Assembly: GCF_016755875.1 (NCBI RefSeq)
Contig: NZ_BNED01000005.1
Location: forward strand, 7,019,501-7,083,500
DNA length: 64,000 nt
Direction of reading: 5' to 3'
Origin: Streptomyces spororaveus
GTDB lineage: Bacteria > Actinomycetota > Actinomycetes > Streptomycetales > Streptomycetaceae
The notes under the pieces are model-generated. The model was given only the letters and a program-made list of their open reading frames with translations, did not search any database and had not been told where the DNA came from. Of the stretch, positions 33,905 through 43,435 are shown in pieces; position 1 is the first letter of the stretch, and every line of letters begins with the position of its first letter. Made by a program: the position numbers and the translations under genes.

Positions 33905-34753
33905 GTGAGCGACGAACAGATCCCGGTCGTCCGGGACGTGGGGCAGGGCACCGCCAAGCTGATGCCGGACGTGGACCGCGACCGGGCCTGGCTGCTGACG
34001 GTCGACGGGGCCCCGCAGTCGTATGTGGACCTCGACGATCCGCAGCACCTGGAATTCGAGTACGTACGCCGCCTCGCGCACGTCCTGGACTGCGTCGCCG
34101 AGCCGGGGCGCGCCCTGGACCTCCTGCACCTCGGCGGCGGCGCACTCACCCTGCCGCGTTACGCGGCGGCGACGCGGGCCGGTTCCCGGCAGACGGTCGT
34201 CGAGTTCGACGGGGGCCTGGTCGAGCTGGTGGCCGAACACCTGCCGCTCGCTGCGGGCTCCGGGGTCACCGTGCACACCGCCGACGCCCGGGCCTGGCTG
34301 GAGGCCGCACCCGCGGCGAGCGCGGACGTGGTGGTGGCCGATGTGTTCGGCGGCTCGCGGGTGCCCGCGCAGCTGACGTCGGTGGAGTACGCCCGGGCGG
34401 CCGCGCGGGTGCTGCGGCCCGGCGGGCTGTACGCGGCGAACCTGGCCGACGGGGCGCCCTTCGACTTCCTGCGGGCGCAGGTGGCGAACTTCGCCGAGGC
34501 GTTCGCGGAGCTCGCGCTGATCGCCGAGCCGGCGGTGCTGCGGGGGCGGCGGTTCGGGAACGCCGTGCTGCTGGCCTCCGACGTGCCTCTGGAGGTGGGG
34601 GCGCTGGCCCGCCGGTGCGCGGCCGACGCGTTTCCCGCCAGGGTGGAGTACGGGGACGGGCTGGCCCGGTTCAGGAAGGGCGCGGCGCCGGTGACCGACG
34701 CGGACGCGGCCCCTTCCCCGGCGCCGCCGGAGGGCGCGTTCAGCCTGGGGTGA
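33905..34753 (+). CDS. Spermidine synthase-like methyltransferase-fold protein
   Basis: A 282-residue protein resembling the spermidine synthase family. LDLLHLGGGALTLPRYAAAT is the nucleotide-binding loop and VVEFDGGLVELV the acidic motif. DVVVADVFGG replaces the polyamine-binding D-x-x-D/P pattern seen in true spermidine synthases. The first 40 residues precede the fold. Actual polyamine synthesis is therefore doubtful. It converges with the MFS gene, leaving a 21-bp gap. Confidence 0.85.
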   Translation: MSDEQIPVVRDVGQGTAKLMPDVDRDRAWLLTVDGAPQSYVDLDDPQHLEFEYVRRLAHVLDCVAEPGRALDLLHLGGGALTLPRYAAATRAGSRQTVVEFDGGLVELVAEHLPLAAGSGVTVHTADARAWLEAAPAASADVVVADVFGGSRVPAQLTSVEYARAAARVLRPGGLYAANLADGAPFDFLRAQVANFAEAFAELALIAEPAVLRGRRFGNAVLLASDVPLEVGALARRCAADAFPARVEYGDGLARFRKGAAPVTDADAAPSPAPPEGAFSLG

Positions 34754-34774
34754 GCGGGCGGCGCCGACGGCGTG

Positions 34775-36133
34775 TCAGCGGCCGGCGGTCTCGGCGGGGG
34801 CCTGCTCGGCCGGGGCCGGGGCCATGGCCAGGGACGGGGACGGAGCCGAGGCCTGGTCACGGGCCGCCGTGGCGATCGTCTTGCCGTGCGTCCTGCGGGT
34901 CATCCGGCGGACGTCCGGGACCAGGAGGACGAGGGCGGTGGGCACGACGACCAGGACCGCGCAGCCCCACAGGGCGTCGGTGCGGCCGAAGGCCGCTTCG
35001 GCGGGCCCCGCCAGCGCCGTGGCCAGCGGGAGCATCGACACCGAGCCGAACCAGTCGTAGGCGGTGACCCGGGAGAACTTCTCCTCCGGGATCTCCTGGT
35101 GCATCGCGGTCATCCAGTTCACGCCGAAGACCTCGATCGCGGCGCCGCTGACGAACATCACCAGGCACAGCCCCCACACGGGCAGCGGCACGGCCAGTCC
35201 CGCCGACGGCAGCGCCAGCGGGAACACGCACAGGGTGCCGACGAGCAGCAGTCGGCGCGGTTTCCACGCCATCATCAGGACGGCTCCGGCGATGGTGCCG
35301 ACGCCGAAGAAGGCCAGGGCCACGCCCCAGGGCGCGGGCCCGCCCAGCTGGTCCCGGGCGACCAGGGGCCCGTAGACCGCGTCGGCGGCGCCGACGACGG
35401 CGACCACGACGGAGAACTGGAGCACGATGCTCCACAGCCAGGGGCGGGTCCGGACCTCCACCCAGCCCTCGCGCAGATCGGACAGCAGGCCGCCGCCGGG
35501 GGCCCGGTCGGGTACGTGGCTGACGTCGAGGAAGCTCCGCAGGGCACCGGCCACCGCGAAGGCGGCGGCGTCGGCGGCCAGGACCCAGCCCGGGCCCACC
35601 GCGGCGATCATCGCGCCGCCGAGGGCCGCGCCGCCGATACCGGCGCCGTTGATCGCCATGCGGAAGAGCGCGAAGGCGCGGTTGGAGTGTTCGCCGGAGA
35701 CCGTGGAGAGCAGCATGCCCTCGGCCGCGGGATTGAAGAAGGCCGTACCGGTGCCGCACAGGGCGGTCAGCAGCATCATCTGCCACAGCCGGGGTTCGCC
35801 CGCGAGGACGAGGACGGCGAAGGCGGCCTGCGAGAGGCAGTTCAGGACGTTGGCCGCGACCATCACGCGGTGACGGGGCAGCCGGTCGGCGACGGCGCCG
35901 CCGATGAGCAGGAAGAGGACGAGGGGCAGCGTGCGGGCGGCGGCGATCAGGCCGACGTCGCCGACGGACCCGCCCGTCTGCATGACCGCGAAGGCGGCCG
36001 CGATGTGCGCTCCCTGGCTCCCCAGGTTCGTGATGATCGCCGCACCCGTGAGCAGGCTGTAGTTGCGGCCGGCCCAGTCGGGTCGGCGGCGGCCGGCGGG
36101 CGTGCGGGGTGCTGCGGTGCGGGGAGAGCTCAC
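34775..36133 (-). CDS. MFS transporter
   Basis: A 452-residue major facilitator with about 12 membrane segments (LLTGAAIITNLGSQGAHIAA, LPLVLFLLIGGAVADRLPRH with the MFS loop 2-3 motif, and others). It resembles the EntS/MFS_3 group of drug or siderophore exporters. GTG 36133 (SSPRTAAPRT) is the preferred start; an upstream in-frame start at 36190 would add 19 residues. The C-terminal tail is Ala/Pro-rich. The substrate is unknown. Confidence 0.9.
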   Translation of the reverse strand: MSSPRTAAPRTPAGRRRPDWAGRNYSLLTGAAIITNLGSQGAHIAAAFAVMQTGGSVGDVGLIAAARTLPLVLFLLIGGAVADRLPRHRVMVAANVLNCLSQAAFAVLVLAGEPRLWQMMLLTALCGTGTAFFNPAAEGMLLSTVSGEHSNRAFALFRMAINGAGIGGAALGGAMIAAVGPGWVLAADAAAFAVAGALRSFLDVSHVPDRAPGGGLLSDLREGWVEVRTRPWLWSIVLQFSVVVAVVGAADAVYGPLVARDQLGGPAPWGVALAFFGVGTIAGAVLMMAWKPRRLLLVGTLCVFPLALPSAGLAVPLPVWGLCLVMFVSGAAIEVFGVNWMTAMHQEIPEEKFSRVTAYDWFGSVSMLPLATALAGPAEAAFGRTDALWGCAVLVVVPTALVLLVPDVRRMTRRTHGKTIATAARDQASAPSPSLAMAPAPAEQAPAETAGR

Positions 36134-36202
36134 CCCGGGACTATCCCCGCCCCGGGCCGAGAATCCAAACGGATTGCCGGCCCGGGACACGGGAGGCGGG
36201 GA

Positions 36203-37237
36203 TCACGGCGTGGTGAGCCGGATGGAACTGATGATCTTGTCGGAGACGTCGGTCGGAACCTCGTCCTTCACACCGGCCGCGCTGATGAGCACGAAGCTGG
36301 CGAAGTCACCCACGGCGTTCTTGAAGCCGAAGCCGACCGTCTTGCCGTCGGTGGAGCACTTGTGCTCCTTCTTCAGGCCCGGCGCGGTCGCCACCACGAT
36401 GTGGCCCTTGAGCCCGGAGGAGGTCGTGTACTCCTTCGGCGCGCCCACCTTGACCGTTCCCTTGGGCTCCTTCTGGGCGAAGGCGGCCCAGGCCCAGGTG
36501 CCGGTGTTGTCGGTCGCCACCTGCGCGGTGTCCTTGGCGCCCTGGGCGCCCTTGATGCCGGTGTCCGCGGCCGAGAACTTCTCGACCCTGCCGTCCGCGT
36601 CCTTGTCGACCGTGCACCACTCTTCCTTGAACGTGGCGGTGCCGCTCATCGTGATGATCGGCGTGCCGTCGTTCTTGACCTCGTCGTGGAAGGAGAGGAT
36701 CACGCCGGACTCGTTGACGTTCCACTCGGGGGGCACGTCGTACTGGACGCCGTACTTCGTGTTGACGACGACCTTCCAGCCCGGGACGACGGGCTGGGCG
36801 TTGCCGCCGGCCCGCGGGTTCGGGCTGCTGCCGGCCGGGGCGGGTGCCTCGGTGGCCGGGGCGGAGGGGCTGGCCGCCGGCTTGGCGTCGGCCTCCGTCT
36901 TCTTGTCGTCCCGGGTCAGGACGAAGGCGCCGGTCGCGGCGGCCGCCACGACGACCGCGGCCGCCGCGACGATCGCGACGGTCTTCGTCGAGTACGGGCT
37001 TCCCCCGCCGGCGGCCTGGGGCTGCTGCGGCGGCTGGGGCTGGCCCCACTGCTGGCCGGGCGCGGCCTGGGGCGGCTGGTACCCCGGCTGCTGCGGGTAT
37101 CCGTAACCGGGCTGCTGCTGGTACGGGTTCGGCTGCCCGGGCTGTCCCGGCTGTCCCGGCTGCTGCTGGTACGGGTTCTGTTGCGCGTCCTGAGGGTTCT
37201 GTTCGCCCCCGGGCGGCTGCTGCTGTCCTGGCCACAT
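36203..37237 (-). CDS. Membrane-anchored protein with Pro/Gln-rich cytoplasmic tail
   Basis: A 344-residue protein in three parts: a Pro-Gln-Tyr-rich N-terminus with repeats of NPYQQQPG and QPGQPG (residues 1-80), one membrane helix (VAIVAAAAVVVAAAATGAFV), and an extracellular domain of about 200 residues after an Ala/Pro linker. The outer domain (WKVVVNTKYGVQYDVPPEW onward) contains two cysteines (EEWCTVD, KKEHKCSTD) that may form a disulfide. This arrangement is common in actinobacteria; the function is unknown. Confidence 0.85.
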   Translation of the reverse strand: MWPGQQQPPGGEQNPQDAQQNPYQQQPGQPGQPGQPNPYQQQPGYGYPQQPGYQPPQAAPGQQWGQPQPPQQPQAAGGGSPYSTKTVAIVAAAAVVVAAAATGAFVLTRDDKKTEADAKPAASPSAPATEAPAPAGSSPNPRAGGNAQPVVPGWKVVVNTKYGVQYDVPPEWNVNESGVILSFHDEVKNDGTPIITMSGTATFKEEWCTVDKDADGRVEKFSAADTGIKGAQGAKDTAQVATDNTGTWAWAAFAQKEPKGTVKVGAPKEYTTSSGLKGHIVVATAPGLKKEHKCSTDGKTVGFGFKNAVGDFASFVLISAAGVKDEVPTDVSDKIISSIRLTTP

Positions 37238-37333
37238 GGCCGGTAACGATAGTGGCCGTGGCGGCGGGGAGCCACGGCCGCCCCCTTGGGAGCTCTGGTC
37301 AACGAGGACTACTCGCGGGTAACATCGCGTTCC

Positions 37334-37786
37334 ATGAGCGCAGATCAGATGAACGTGGGCGAACTGCTCGCCGCGACGGTACCCATGGCCCGGACCCTGA
37401 ACCTCCAGTTCCTGGAGACCACCCCCGAGCGCGCGGTCGTCCGGCTCCCGGACCAGCCCGACTACCACAACCACGTCGGCGGCCCGCACGCCGGCGCGAT
37501 GTTCACCCTCGCCGAGTCCGCGAGCGGCGCGATCGTCCTGGCCGCCTTCGGCGACCAGCTCTCCCGCGCCGTGCCCCTCGCCGTCAAGGCCGAGATCGGC
37601 TACAAGAAGCTCGCCAAGGGCGTCGTGACCGCCACCGCCACCCTCGGCCGCCCGGCCGCGGAGGTCATCGCCGAACTCGACGCCGGCGGCCGCCCCGAAT
37701 TCCCGGTCACCATCGCCATCCAGCGCGAGGACGAGGCCGTCACGGGCGAGATGACGGTCGTCTGGACCCTGCGCCCGAACGCGTAG
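37334..37786 (+). CDS. Hotdog-fold thioesterase-like protein (DUF4442 type)
   Basis: A 150-residue single hotdog domain. The conserved segment YHNHVGGPHAGAMFTLAESA carries the active-site region of this group, followed by KAEIGYKKLAKGVVTATA. Members hydrolyse acyl-CoA thioesters. It starts at ATG 37334 and is divergent from the Pro/Gln-rich membrane protein. No partner genes suggest a specific acyl-CoA. Confidence 0.88.
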   Translation: MSADQMNVGELLAATVPMARTLNLQFLETTPERAVVRLPDQPDYHNHVGGPHAGAMFTLAESASGAIVLAAFGDQLSRAVPLAVKAEIGYKKLAKGVVTATATLGRPAAEVIAELDAGGRPEFPVTIAIQREDEAVTGEMTVVWTLRPNA

Positions 37787-38025
37787 CGCCTGACGGCCGC
37801 CGCGGCCCGGGCTCCGTCGCACGACGACGGAGGGAACGCCTGCGGCCAAGGCCGACATCAGCCTCGACGCCGATACGAGCCCCGGCGCGCCGCCGCTGCC
37901 GGAGGGCTGAACCTCCAGGCCGCGGTGGCGCGTCTCGGCGGACCCGGCGGGCGCGCGGCGCACAGTGGGCGCGGGAGCGGTCCGGCGCGGGCCGCTCCCG
38001 CCGACCCACGCCGCAGGGAGCGCCC

Positions 38026-40536
38026 ATGAGCGAGGCCGTGTCCAGACGTTCCGCGATGCGACTGCTCGCGGCGGCGGGCACGGCGGGCACCGCTCTCGCG
38101 GCGGGCGCCTGCGCGCCCGGAGTGCCGCCGGGCGCGGAAGCCCGTGGGACGCCGCCCGCCGCACCGGCCGCCGCCGAGGGCAAGGGCGCCGCCCGGATCG
38201 ACGCCCTGCTGGAGCGGCTCACCCTCGACGAGAAGACCGCCCTGCTGCACGGAGCCCCCGACCCCGCCTCCCTCGGCCAGGCCGGCTACGTACCCGGCGT
38301 GGCGCGCCTGGGCATCCCGGCGCTGCGCCTCGCCGACGGGCCCGCCGGGGTGCACGTGGCCCGGCCCGCCACCGCACTGCCCGCGCCGGTCCTGCTCGCC
38401 TCCGCCTTCGACCCGGCGCTCGCCCGCGAGTACGGCCGCGTCCTCGGCCGCGAGGGCCGGGCGCTCGGCCAGGACGTCCTGCTGTCGCCCATGGTCAACC
38501 TCATCCGCACCCCGTACGCGGGCCGGAACTTCGAGACCTTCGCCGAGGACCCGCGCCTGACCGCCGACCTGGTGGGCGAGATGATCCGCGGCATCCAGGA
38601 CGAGGGCCTCATCGCCACCGTCAAGCACTTCGCCCTCAACAACCAGGAGCACGGCCGCGACACCGTCGACGTGATCGCCGCCGAGCAGACCCTCCACGAG
38701 ACCGAGCTACGGGGCTTCGAGGCCGCCGTGGCGGCCGGCGCGGGCGCCGTCATGGGCGCCTACAACAAGGTCAACGGCGTCCACGCCTGCGAGAGCAAAC
38801 CGCTCCTCGACGAACTGCTGCGCGGCAGCTGGGGGTTCGACGGCTGGGTGATGTCCGACTGGGACGCCACCCACAGCACCGTCGCCGCCATCGGCGCCGG
38901 CCTCGACATGGAGATGCCGGGCGGCACCCACTTCGGCGGGCCGCTGCGCGAGGCGGTGCGCGGCGGTTCCGTACCGGAGGCCGCCGTCGACCTCGCCGTC
39001 CACCGGATCCTGACCACCATGGACCGCTTCGGGCTGCTCGCGGCCCCGCCCGCAGCCCGGCCCGCGCGCGACGCCGCGGCCGGGGCCCGGACCGCCCGCA
39101 AGGTGGCCGCCGCGGGGGCGGTGCTGCTGCGCAACGAGCACGGCACCCTGCCCCTGACCGGCGCCGCCGCCCGCTCGATCGCGGTGATCGGACCGACCGG
39201 CCAGGTGCCCTTCGTCGGCGGAGGCGGCAGCGCGCACGTGGTCCCCGACGGGGCGGCCGCCCCGCTCACCGCCATCCGGCGACGGGCCGGGAACGGGTCG
39301 ACCGTCCGCTACGCACTCGGTGAGGACCTGTACGGGCGGCCGCTCCCGGCGAAGCTGCTGACCCCGGCCGCCGACATGGAACGGCGGGCCGTGGAACCGG
39401 GGCGCGTCTGGAGCCACGAGGGGGAGTTCCGCCTCGCGGCCGACGACGAATGGACCCTGCTCGTCCACTACACCGGCAAACGGCCCGTCGTACGCCTCGA
39501 CGGGGAGGAGCTGTTCCCCGTCCGGCAGGGCGTGGCCGAGTACTTCGCGGGCGGACTGCTCGGCTCCGCACCCGACGGGATGAGCGTCCGCCGCAGCACC
39601 CTCGCCCTCAAGGCGGGCACCCACCGGCTCGCCGTGACCGCCGAGGGCGGGGACAAGGGCCAGCGCTTCCGGATCCGGCACACCACCGGGGCGATCCGCG
39701 CCGCGGACCTCGCCGAGGCCGTGAGGACCGCGAAGGCGGCCCGCAGCGTGGTGCTGTTCGCCTACGAGGACGCCACCGAGGGCCGGGACCGGACCTCCCT
39801 GGCCCTCCCGGGCGGGCAGGAGCGGCTGATCGAGGCGGTGGCCGCCGCGAACCCCCGTACGACCGTCGTGCTCAACACCTCCTCCAGTACGACCATGCCC
39901 TGGCTCCCGCGGACCGGAGCGGTCCTCCAGATGTACTACCCGGGCCAGGAGGGCGCGGGAGCCACCGCCGACCTGCTCTTCGGGGACGTGGACCCGGGAG
40001 GCCGCCTCACCCAGACCTTCCCGGCCGACGAGCAGGCGACCCCGTTCGGCGGCGACCCGCTGCGCTACCCGGGCGTGGGCGGCCGGCAGGAGTACTCCGA
40101 GGGAGTCCACGTCGGCCACCGCTGGTACGACGCCCAGCGGGTGACCCCGCTGTTCCCCTTCGGGCACGGGCTCTCGTACACCACCTGGCAGTACGAGAAG
40201 CTCACCGTGAGGCCGGAGCGGGGCGGGCTGCGCGTGGAGTTCACCGTCCGCAACACAGGCCGCCGCAAGGGCACCGAGGTGGCCCAGGTGTACGTCGGCC
40301 CGTCCGCCGAGCTGGAGCTCGACCAGCCGGTGCGCGCACTGGCCGGGTACCGGCGACTGGTCCTGCCACCGGGCCGGGCGGAGCGGGTCACCCTCGACAT
40401 CACCGCGCGGGCGCTGTCGTCGTGGGACCCGGAGCGGCACGCCTGGGTGCTGGGTTCCGGCCGACGTCAGGTGTTCGTGGGCCGTTCGTCACGTGAACTG
40501 CCACTGAGGTCCAAGGCGGTCGTGACGAGCCGATAG
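38026..40536 (+). CDS. Glycoside hydrolase family 3 beta-glucosidase-type enzyme, exported lipoprotein
   Basis: An 836-residue GH3 enzyme. The N-terminus SRRSAMRLLAAAG is Tat-like and followed by AAGACAPG, a possible lipobox, so export and anchoring are likely. Domain order: GH3 barrel (VKHFALNNQEHGRD; nucleophile Asp in MSDWDATHST), C-terminal GH3 sandwich interrupted by a PA14-like insert (FRLAADDEWTLLVHYTGKRP region), then a fibronectin III-like end (VEFTVRNTGRRKGTEVAQVY). This architecture is typical of beta-glucosidases acting on plant or bacterial glycans. A 239-bp upstream gap shows nothing recognisable. Confidence 0.95.
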   Translation: MSEAVSRRSAMRLLAAAGTAGTALAAGACAPGVPPGAEARGTPPAAPAAAEGKGAARIDALLERLTLDEKTALLHGAPDPASLGQAGYVPGVARLGIPALRLADGPAGVHVARPATALPAPVLLASAFDPALAREYGRVLGREGRALGQDVLLSPMVNLIRTPYAGRNFETFAEDPRLTADLVGEMIRGIQDEGLIATVKHFALNNQEHGRDTVDVIAAEQTLHETELRGFEAAVAAGAGAVMGAYNKVNGVHACESKPLLDELLRGSWGFDGWVMSDWDATHSTVAAIGAGLDMEMPGGTHFGGPLREAVRGGSVPEAAVDLAVHRILTTMDRFGLLAAPPAARPARDAAAGARTARKVAAAGAVLLRNEHGTLPLTGAAARSIAVIGPTGQVPFVGGGGSAHVVPDGAAAPLTAIRRRAGNGSTVRYALGEDLYGRPLPAKLLTPAADMERRAVEPGRVWSHEGEFRLAADDEWTLLVHYTGKRPVVRLDGEELFPVRQGVAEYFAGGLLGSAPDGMSVRRSTLALKAGTHRLAVTAEGGDKGQRFRIRHTTGAIRAADLAEAVRTAKAARSVVLFAYEDATEGRDRTSLALPGGQERLIEAVAAANPRTTVVLNTSSSTTMPWLPRTGAVLQMYYPGQEGAGATADLLFGDVDPGGRLTQTFPADEQATPFGGDPLRYPGVGGRQEYSEGVHVGHRWYDAQRVTPLFPFGHGLSYTTWQYEKLTVRPERGGLRVEFTVRNTGRRKGTEVAQVYVGPSAELELDQPVRALAGYRRLVLPPGRAERVTLDITARALSSWDPERHAWVLGSGRRQVFVGRSSRELPLRSKAVVTSR

Positions 40537-40594
40537 GCTGCCCGTTCGGCGTGTCACAGGGGGCGCGCCGGGGACGACACGGGAGGACGTACCG

Positions 40595-41266
40595 GTGCAC
40601 ATCCAGGAATGGCTGGAGACGATTCCGGCGGTCAGCATCTATCTCCTGGTGGGTCTGGTCATCGGGCTGGAGAGCCTCGGCATCCCGCTGCCGGGAGAGA
40701 TCATCCTCGTCAGCTCGGCGCTGCTGGCCTCGCAGCACGGGGAGATCGACCCCGTGGTCCTGGGGCTCTGCGCGATCGCCGGGGCGATCGTGGGCGACTC
40801 GATCGGTTACGCGATCGGCCGCCGGGGCGGCAAGCCGCTGCTGGAACGGCTGGGCCGGCGCTTCCCCAAGCACTTCGGACCCCAGCAGGTGGCGGTGGCG
40901 GAACGGTCCTTCGAGAAGTGGGGCATGTGGGCGGTCTTCTTCGGACGGTTCGTGGCGCTGCTGCGGATCTTCGCCGGGCCGCTGGCGGGCGTGCTGCACA
41001 TGCCGTACTGGCGCTTCCTCATCGCCAACGTCCTCGGTGGCATCCTCTGGGCCGGCGGCACCACGGCCGTCATCTACTCGGTCGGGATCGTCGCCGAGCC
41101 GTGGCTGAAGCGGTTCTCCTGGCTGGCCCTGGGCCTCGCCGTGCTGTTCGGCCTCGCGGTGACGCTGGTGGTGCGCAGCCGGATGAAGAAGGCGGCCGCG
41201 GCCGCCGGGTCGGACGGGGCGGAGATCCCCTCGCAGCAGACGGCCCGGGCCACCGTCGGCGAGTGA
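40595..41266 (+). CDS. DedA family membrane protein
   Basis: A 223-residue DedA/VTT protein. Conserved blocks: GLESLGIPLPGEIIL, GAIVGDSIGYAIGRRGGK and FFGRFVALLRIFAGPLAG with the essential Glu, Arg and re-entrant loops. DedA proteins are implicated in undecaprenyl-phosphate or lipid flipping and envelope homeostasis. GTG 40595 is used. Its stop overlaps the ankyrin gene start by GTGA, so the two are translationally coupled. Confidence 0.93.
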   Translation: MHIQEWLETIPAVSIYLLVGLVIGLESLGIPLPGEIILVSSALLASQHGEIDPVVLGLCAIAGAIVGDSIGYAIGRRGGKPLLERLGRRFPKHFGPQQVAVAERSFEKWGMWAVFFGRFVALLRIFAGPLAGVLHMPYWRFLIANVLGGILWAGGTTAVIYSVGIVAEPWLKRFSWLALGLAVLFGLAVTLVVRSRMKKAAAAAGSDGAEIPSQQTARATVGE

Positions 41267-41973
41267 CGGCAGCGGAGACCTCCGGGCCGGACTGGTCCGA
41301 CGAGGGCCGCTCGGAGCAGTACCACCCACTGGTGAACGGGCTCGGGCGGGCGGCCGAGCGCGGCGACACGGCCCTGGTACGGCGCCTGCTGGGCGGGGGA
41401 GCCGAGGTCGACGCCTGGGTTCCCGGCGGCCGCAGGGCACTGGACCTGGCGTCGTGCGCCGGACACGCCGAGGTCGTCCGGCTCCTCGTCGAGGCGGGCG
41501 CCGACCCCCGGCTCGACGCCGGCCCCTACGGCGAGGCGACGCCGCTGGCCCTGGCCGCGATGAACGGGCACACGGACGTCGCCCGGGCCCTCCTCGACGC
41601 CGGCGCCCCGCCGGGCGGCCCGGCCGGCCGGATGCGCTACGTACCGCTGGTCCTCGCGGCCACGTCCGCGGAGCGCGGGAACCCGCGACTGGTCGACCTG
41701 CTGCTGGACCGGGGCGCCGACATCGAGGAGGAGATGCGGGGGCGCACCGCGCTCGACTGGGCCGCCCGCTTCGGCTTCCCGGACACGGCGGAGCGGCTGC
41801 TCGCACGGGGCGCCGCCCTCACCGAGCGGACCCTGCGGGAAGAGCGGGACGGGCGGGCGCGGCGGGAGGGGCGGCGGTTCACCGGCCGTGCGACACCCGG
41901 CACACGCCGCCCCGACCACGAGGCCCTCAGGGCCCTGCTCCTGGCCGCGCGGGACTCCCGGGGGACGGTCTAG
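41263..41973 (+). CDS. Ankyrin repeat protein
   Basis: A 236-residue protein with about five ankyrin repeats between residues 25 and 185 (GGRRALDLASCAGHAEVVRL, GEATPLALAAMNGHTDVARA, GRTALDWAARFGFPDTAERL). A basic, Arg-rich segment follows, then a short helical end. No enzymatic domain is seen, so it is a protein-interaction module, cytoplasmic by sequence. It is coupled to dedA (GTGA) and its end overlaps the convergent carbonic anhydrase-like gene by four bases. Confidence 0.9.
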   Translation: MTAAETSGPDWSDEGRSEQYHPLVNGLGRAAERGDTALVRRLLGGGAEVDAWVPGGRRALDLASCAGHAEVVRLLVEAGADPRLDAGPYGEATPLALAAMNGHTDVARALLDAGAPPGGPAGRMRYVPLVLAATSAERGNPRLVDLLLDRGADIEEEMRGRTALDWAARFGFPDTAERLLARGAALTERTLREERDGRARREGRRFTGRATPGTRRPDHEALRALLLAARDSRGTV

Positions 41974-42518
41974 GGAGCGTCCGGGGTCACCGAGGCGCGG
42001 TGCTGCTTGGCCAGCTCCACGTACATCAGGGCGTTGACCTTGATGCCCTCGCGCTCCTCGTCGGTCAGCTCGCGCCGCACCTTGGCGGGTACACCCGCGA
42101 CCAGCGAGCCGGGCGGGACGACCATGCCCTGCGGGACCAGCGCCTGCGCGGCGACCAGCGAACCGGCGCCGATCACCGCGCCGTTCAGCACCGTGGCACC
42201 CATGCCGATCAGGCAGTCGTCCTCGACGGTGCAGCCGTGCACGACGGCGTTGTGGCCGATGGAGACGCGCTCGCCGATCGAGACCGGGAAGCCGGGGTCC
42301 ACGTGCACCGTGCAGTTGTCCTGCAGGTTGCTGTCGGCGCCGAGCGTGATCGGGCCGCAGTCGGCGCGCAGCACCGCCGAGTACCAGACGCTCGCGCCCG
42401 CGGCGAGGGTGACCTCGCCGACCACGACCGAGGTCGGAGCCGTGAAGGCCGTCGGGTCGATGTCCGGGTTCTTGCCGCCGACGCCCGCCACGAGTGCCTG
42501 GGCCGCCTGGTACGTCAT
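41970..42518 (-). CDS. Gamma-carbonic anhydrase-like hexapeptide protein
   Basis: A 182-residue left-handed beta-helix protein. Hexapeptide repeats run from residue 35 to 145. LRADCGPITLG, QDNCTVHVD and RVSIGHNAVVHGC supply the three His ligands (H in TVHVD, IGHNAVVHG) of the gamma-carbonic anhydrase family. ATG 42518 starts MTYQAAQALVAG. Some relatives (PaaY/YrdA) are thioesterases or have no anhydrase activity, so the reaction is not certain. Confidence 0.9.
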   Translation of the reverse strand: MTYQAAQALVAGVGGKNPDIDPTAFTAPTSVVVGEVTLAAGASVWYSAVLRADCGPITLGADSNLQDNCTVHVDPGFPVSIGERVSIGHNAVVHGCTVEDDCLIGMGATVLNGAVIGAGSLVAAQALVPQGMVVPPGSLVAGVPAKVRRELTDEEREGIKVNALMYVELAKQHRASVTPDAP

Positions 42519-42657
42519 GTTCTCTTCCTCTGCCGTCTGTCGTCCGGTTGCCGCGCTAACGGCACCGTAGGCCACGCGCGCCGCCGCACCGGCGATGGGG
42601 TGAAGATCACAGGAGTGTGGTCGGGGCGAGCGGGGTCCGGCGCACTACCGTGGCCGG

Positions 42658-43404
42658 GTGCCGAAGAAACAGAACACGTTCTCATCTCTGACGGCCGCGC
42701 GCCGCCGGCTGGCGAGCCGCGTGGTCCACACCGGCTGGCGCTGGATGCAGCGGGCCGGCGCGGTCACCGCGCAGACCCCGGGGCGGCTCAGGTTCGGTGC
42801 GATCGGGGACGGCACCCGGCTCGCCTTCCCGCAGGGCACGGTCTTCGGCGAGCGGTGGATCCGGCTCGGCGGGCACTGCATCATCGGCGAGCAGGTCACC
42901 CTCACCGCCGGGATGATGCCGGACCTCGACCTGGGCGCCGAGCCGATGCTGATCCTCGGCGACGGGGTGGTCATCGGCCGCAACAGCCATGTCATCGCGG
43001 ACGCCCGCATCACCATCGGGTCGAACACCTTCTGTGGCCCCGGCGTCTACATCACCTCCACCAACCACAGCTACGACGACCCGCACGAGCCCGTCGGACG
43101 GCAGTGGCCGCGCAGCGAGCCCGTGGAGATCGGCCCGGGATGCTGGCTCGGCACCGGCGCGGTGATCCTGCCGGGCGCGCGCCTCGGTCGCAACGTGGTG
43201 GTGGCCGCGGGCGCCGTCGTACGGGGCGAGGTGCCCGACCACGCCGTGGTGGCGGGCGCGCCGGCGCGCGTCGTCCGGCGCTGGCAGCCGGAGACGGGCT
43301 GGCAGCCGCCGCTGCGCACGCCGGCACCGGTACCGATTCCGGACGGGATGACGCCGGAGCAGCTACGCGGTCTGGCCGAGCTCGCGGAAGCCGAGCCCGC
43401 GTAG
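42658..43404 (+). CDS. Hexapeptide-repeat acyltransferase
   Basis: A 248-residue LbH acyltransferase of the CysE/LacA/NodL type. Repeats such as GDGVVIGRNSHVIADARITI and CGPGVYITSTNHSYDDP are present, and the His of TNHSYDDP is the expected catalytic base. WLGTGAVILPGARLGRNVVV and VVAGAPARVVRRW close the helix. A basic N-terminus (residues 1-50) precedes it. GTG 42658 is the start. The acceptor is probably a sugar or polysaccharide but nothing nearby identifies it. Confidence 0.9.
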   Translation: MPKKQNTFSSLTAARRRLASRVVHTGWRWMQRAGAVTAQTPGRLRFGAIGDGTRLAFPQGTVFGERWIRLGGHCIIGEQVTLTAGMMPDLDLGAEPMLILGDGVVIGRNSHVIADARITIGSNTFCGPGVYITSTNHSYDDPHEPVGRQWPRSEPVEIGPGCWLGTGAVILPGARLGRNVVVAAGAVVRGEVPDHAVVAGAPARVVRRWQPETGWQPPLRTPAPVPIPDGMTPEQLRGLAELAEAEPA

Positions 43405-43435
43405 GGGCCAGGACGCCCCAAGGCCTCGGAGTCGC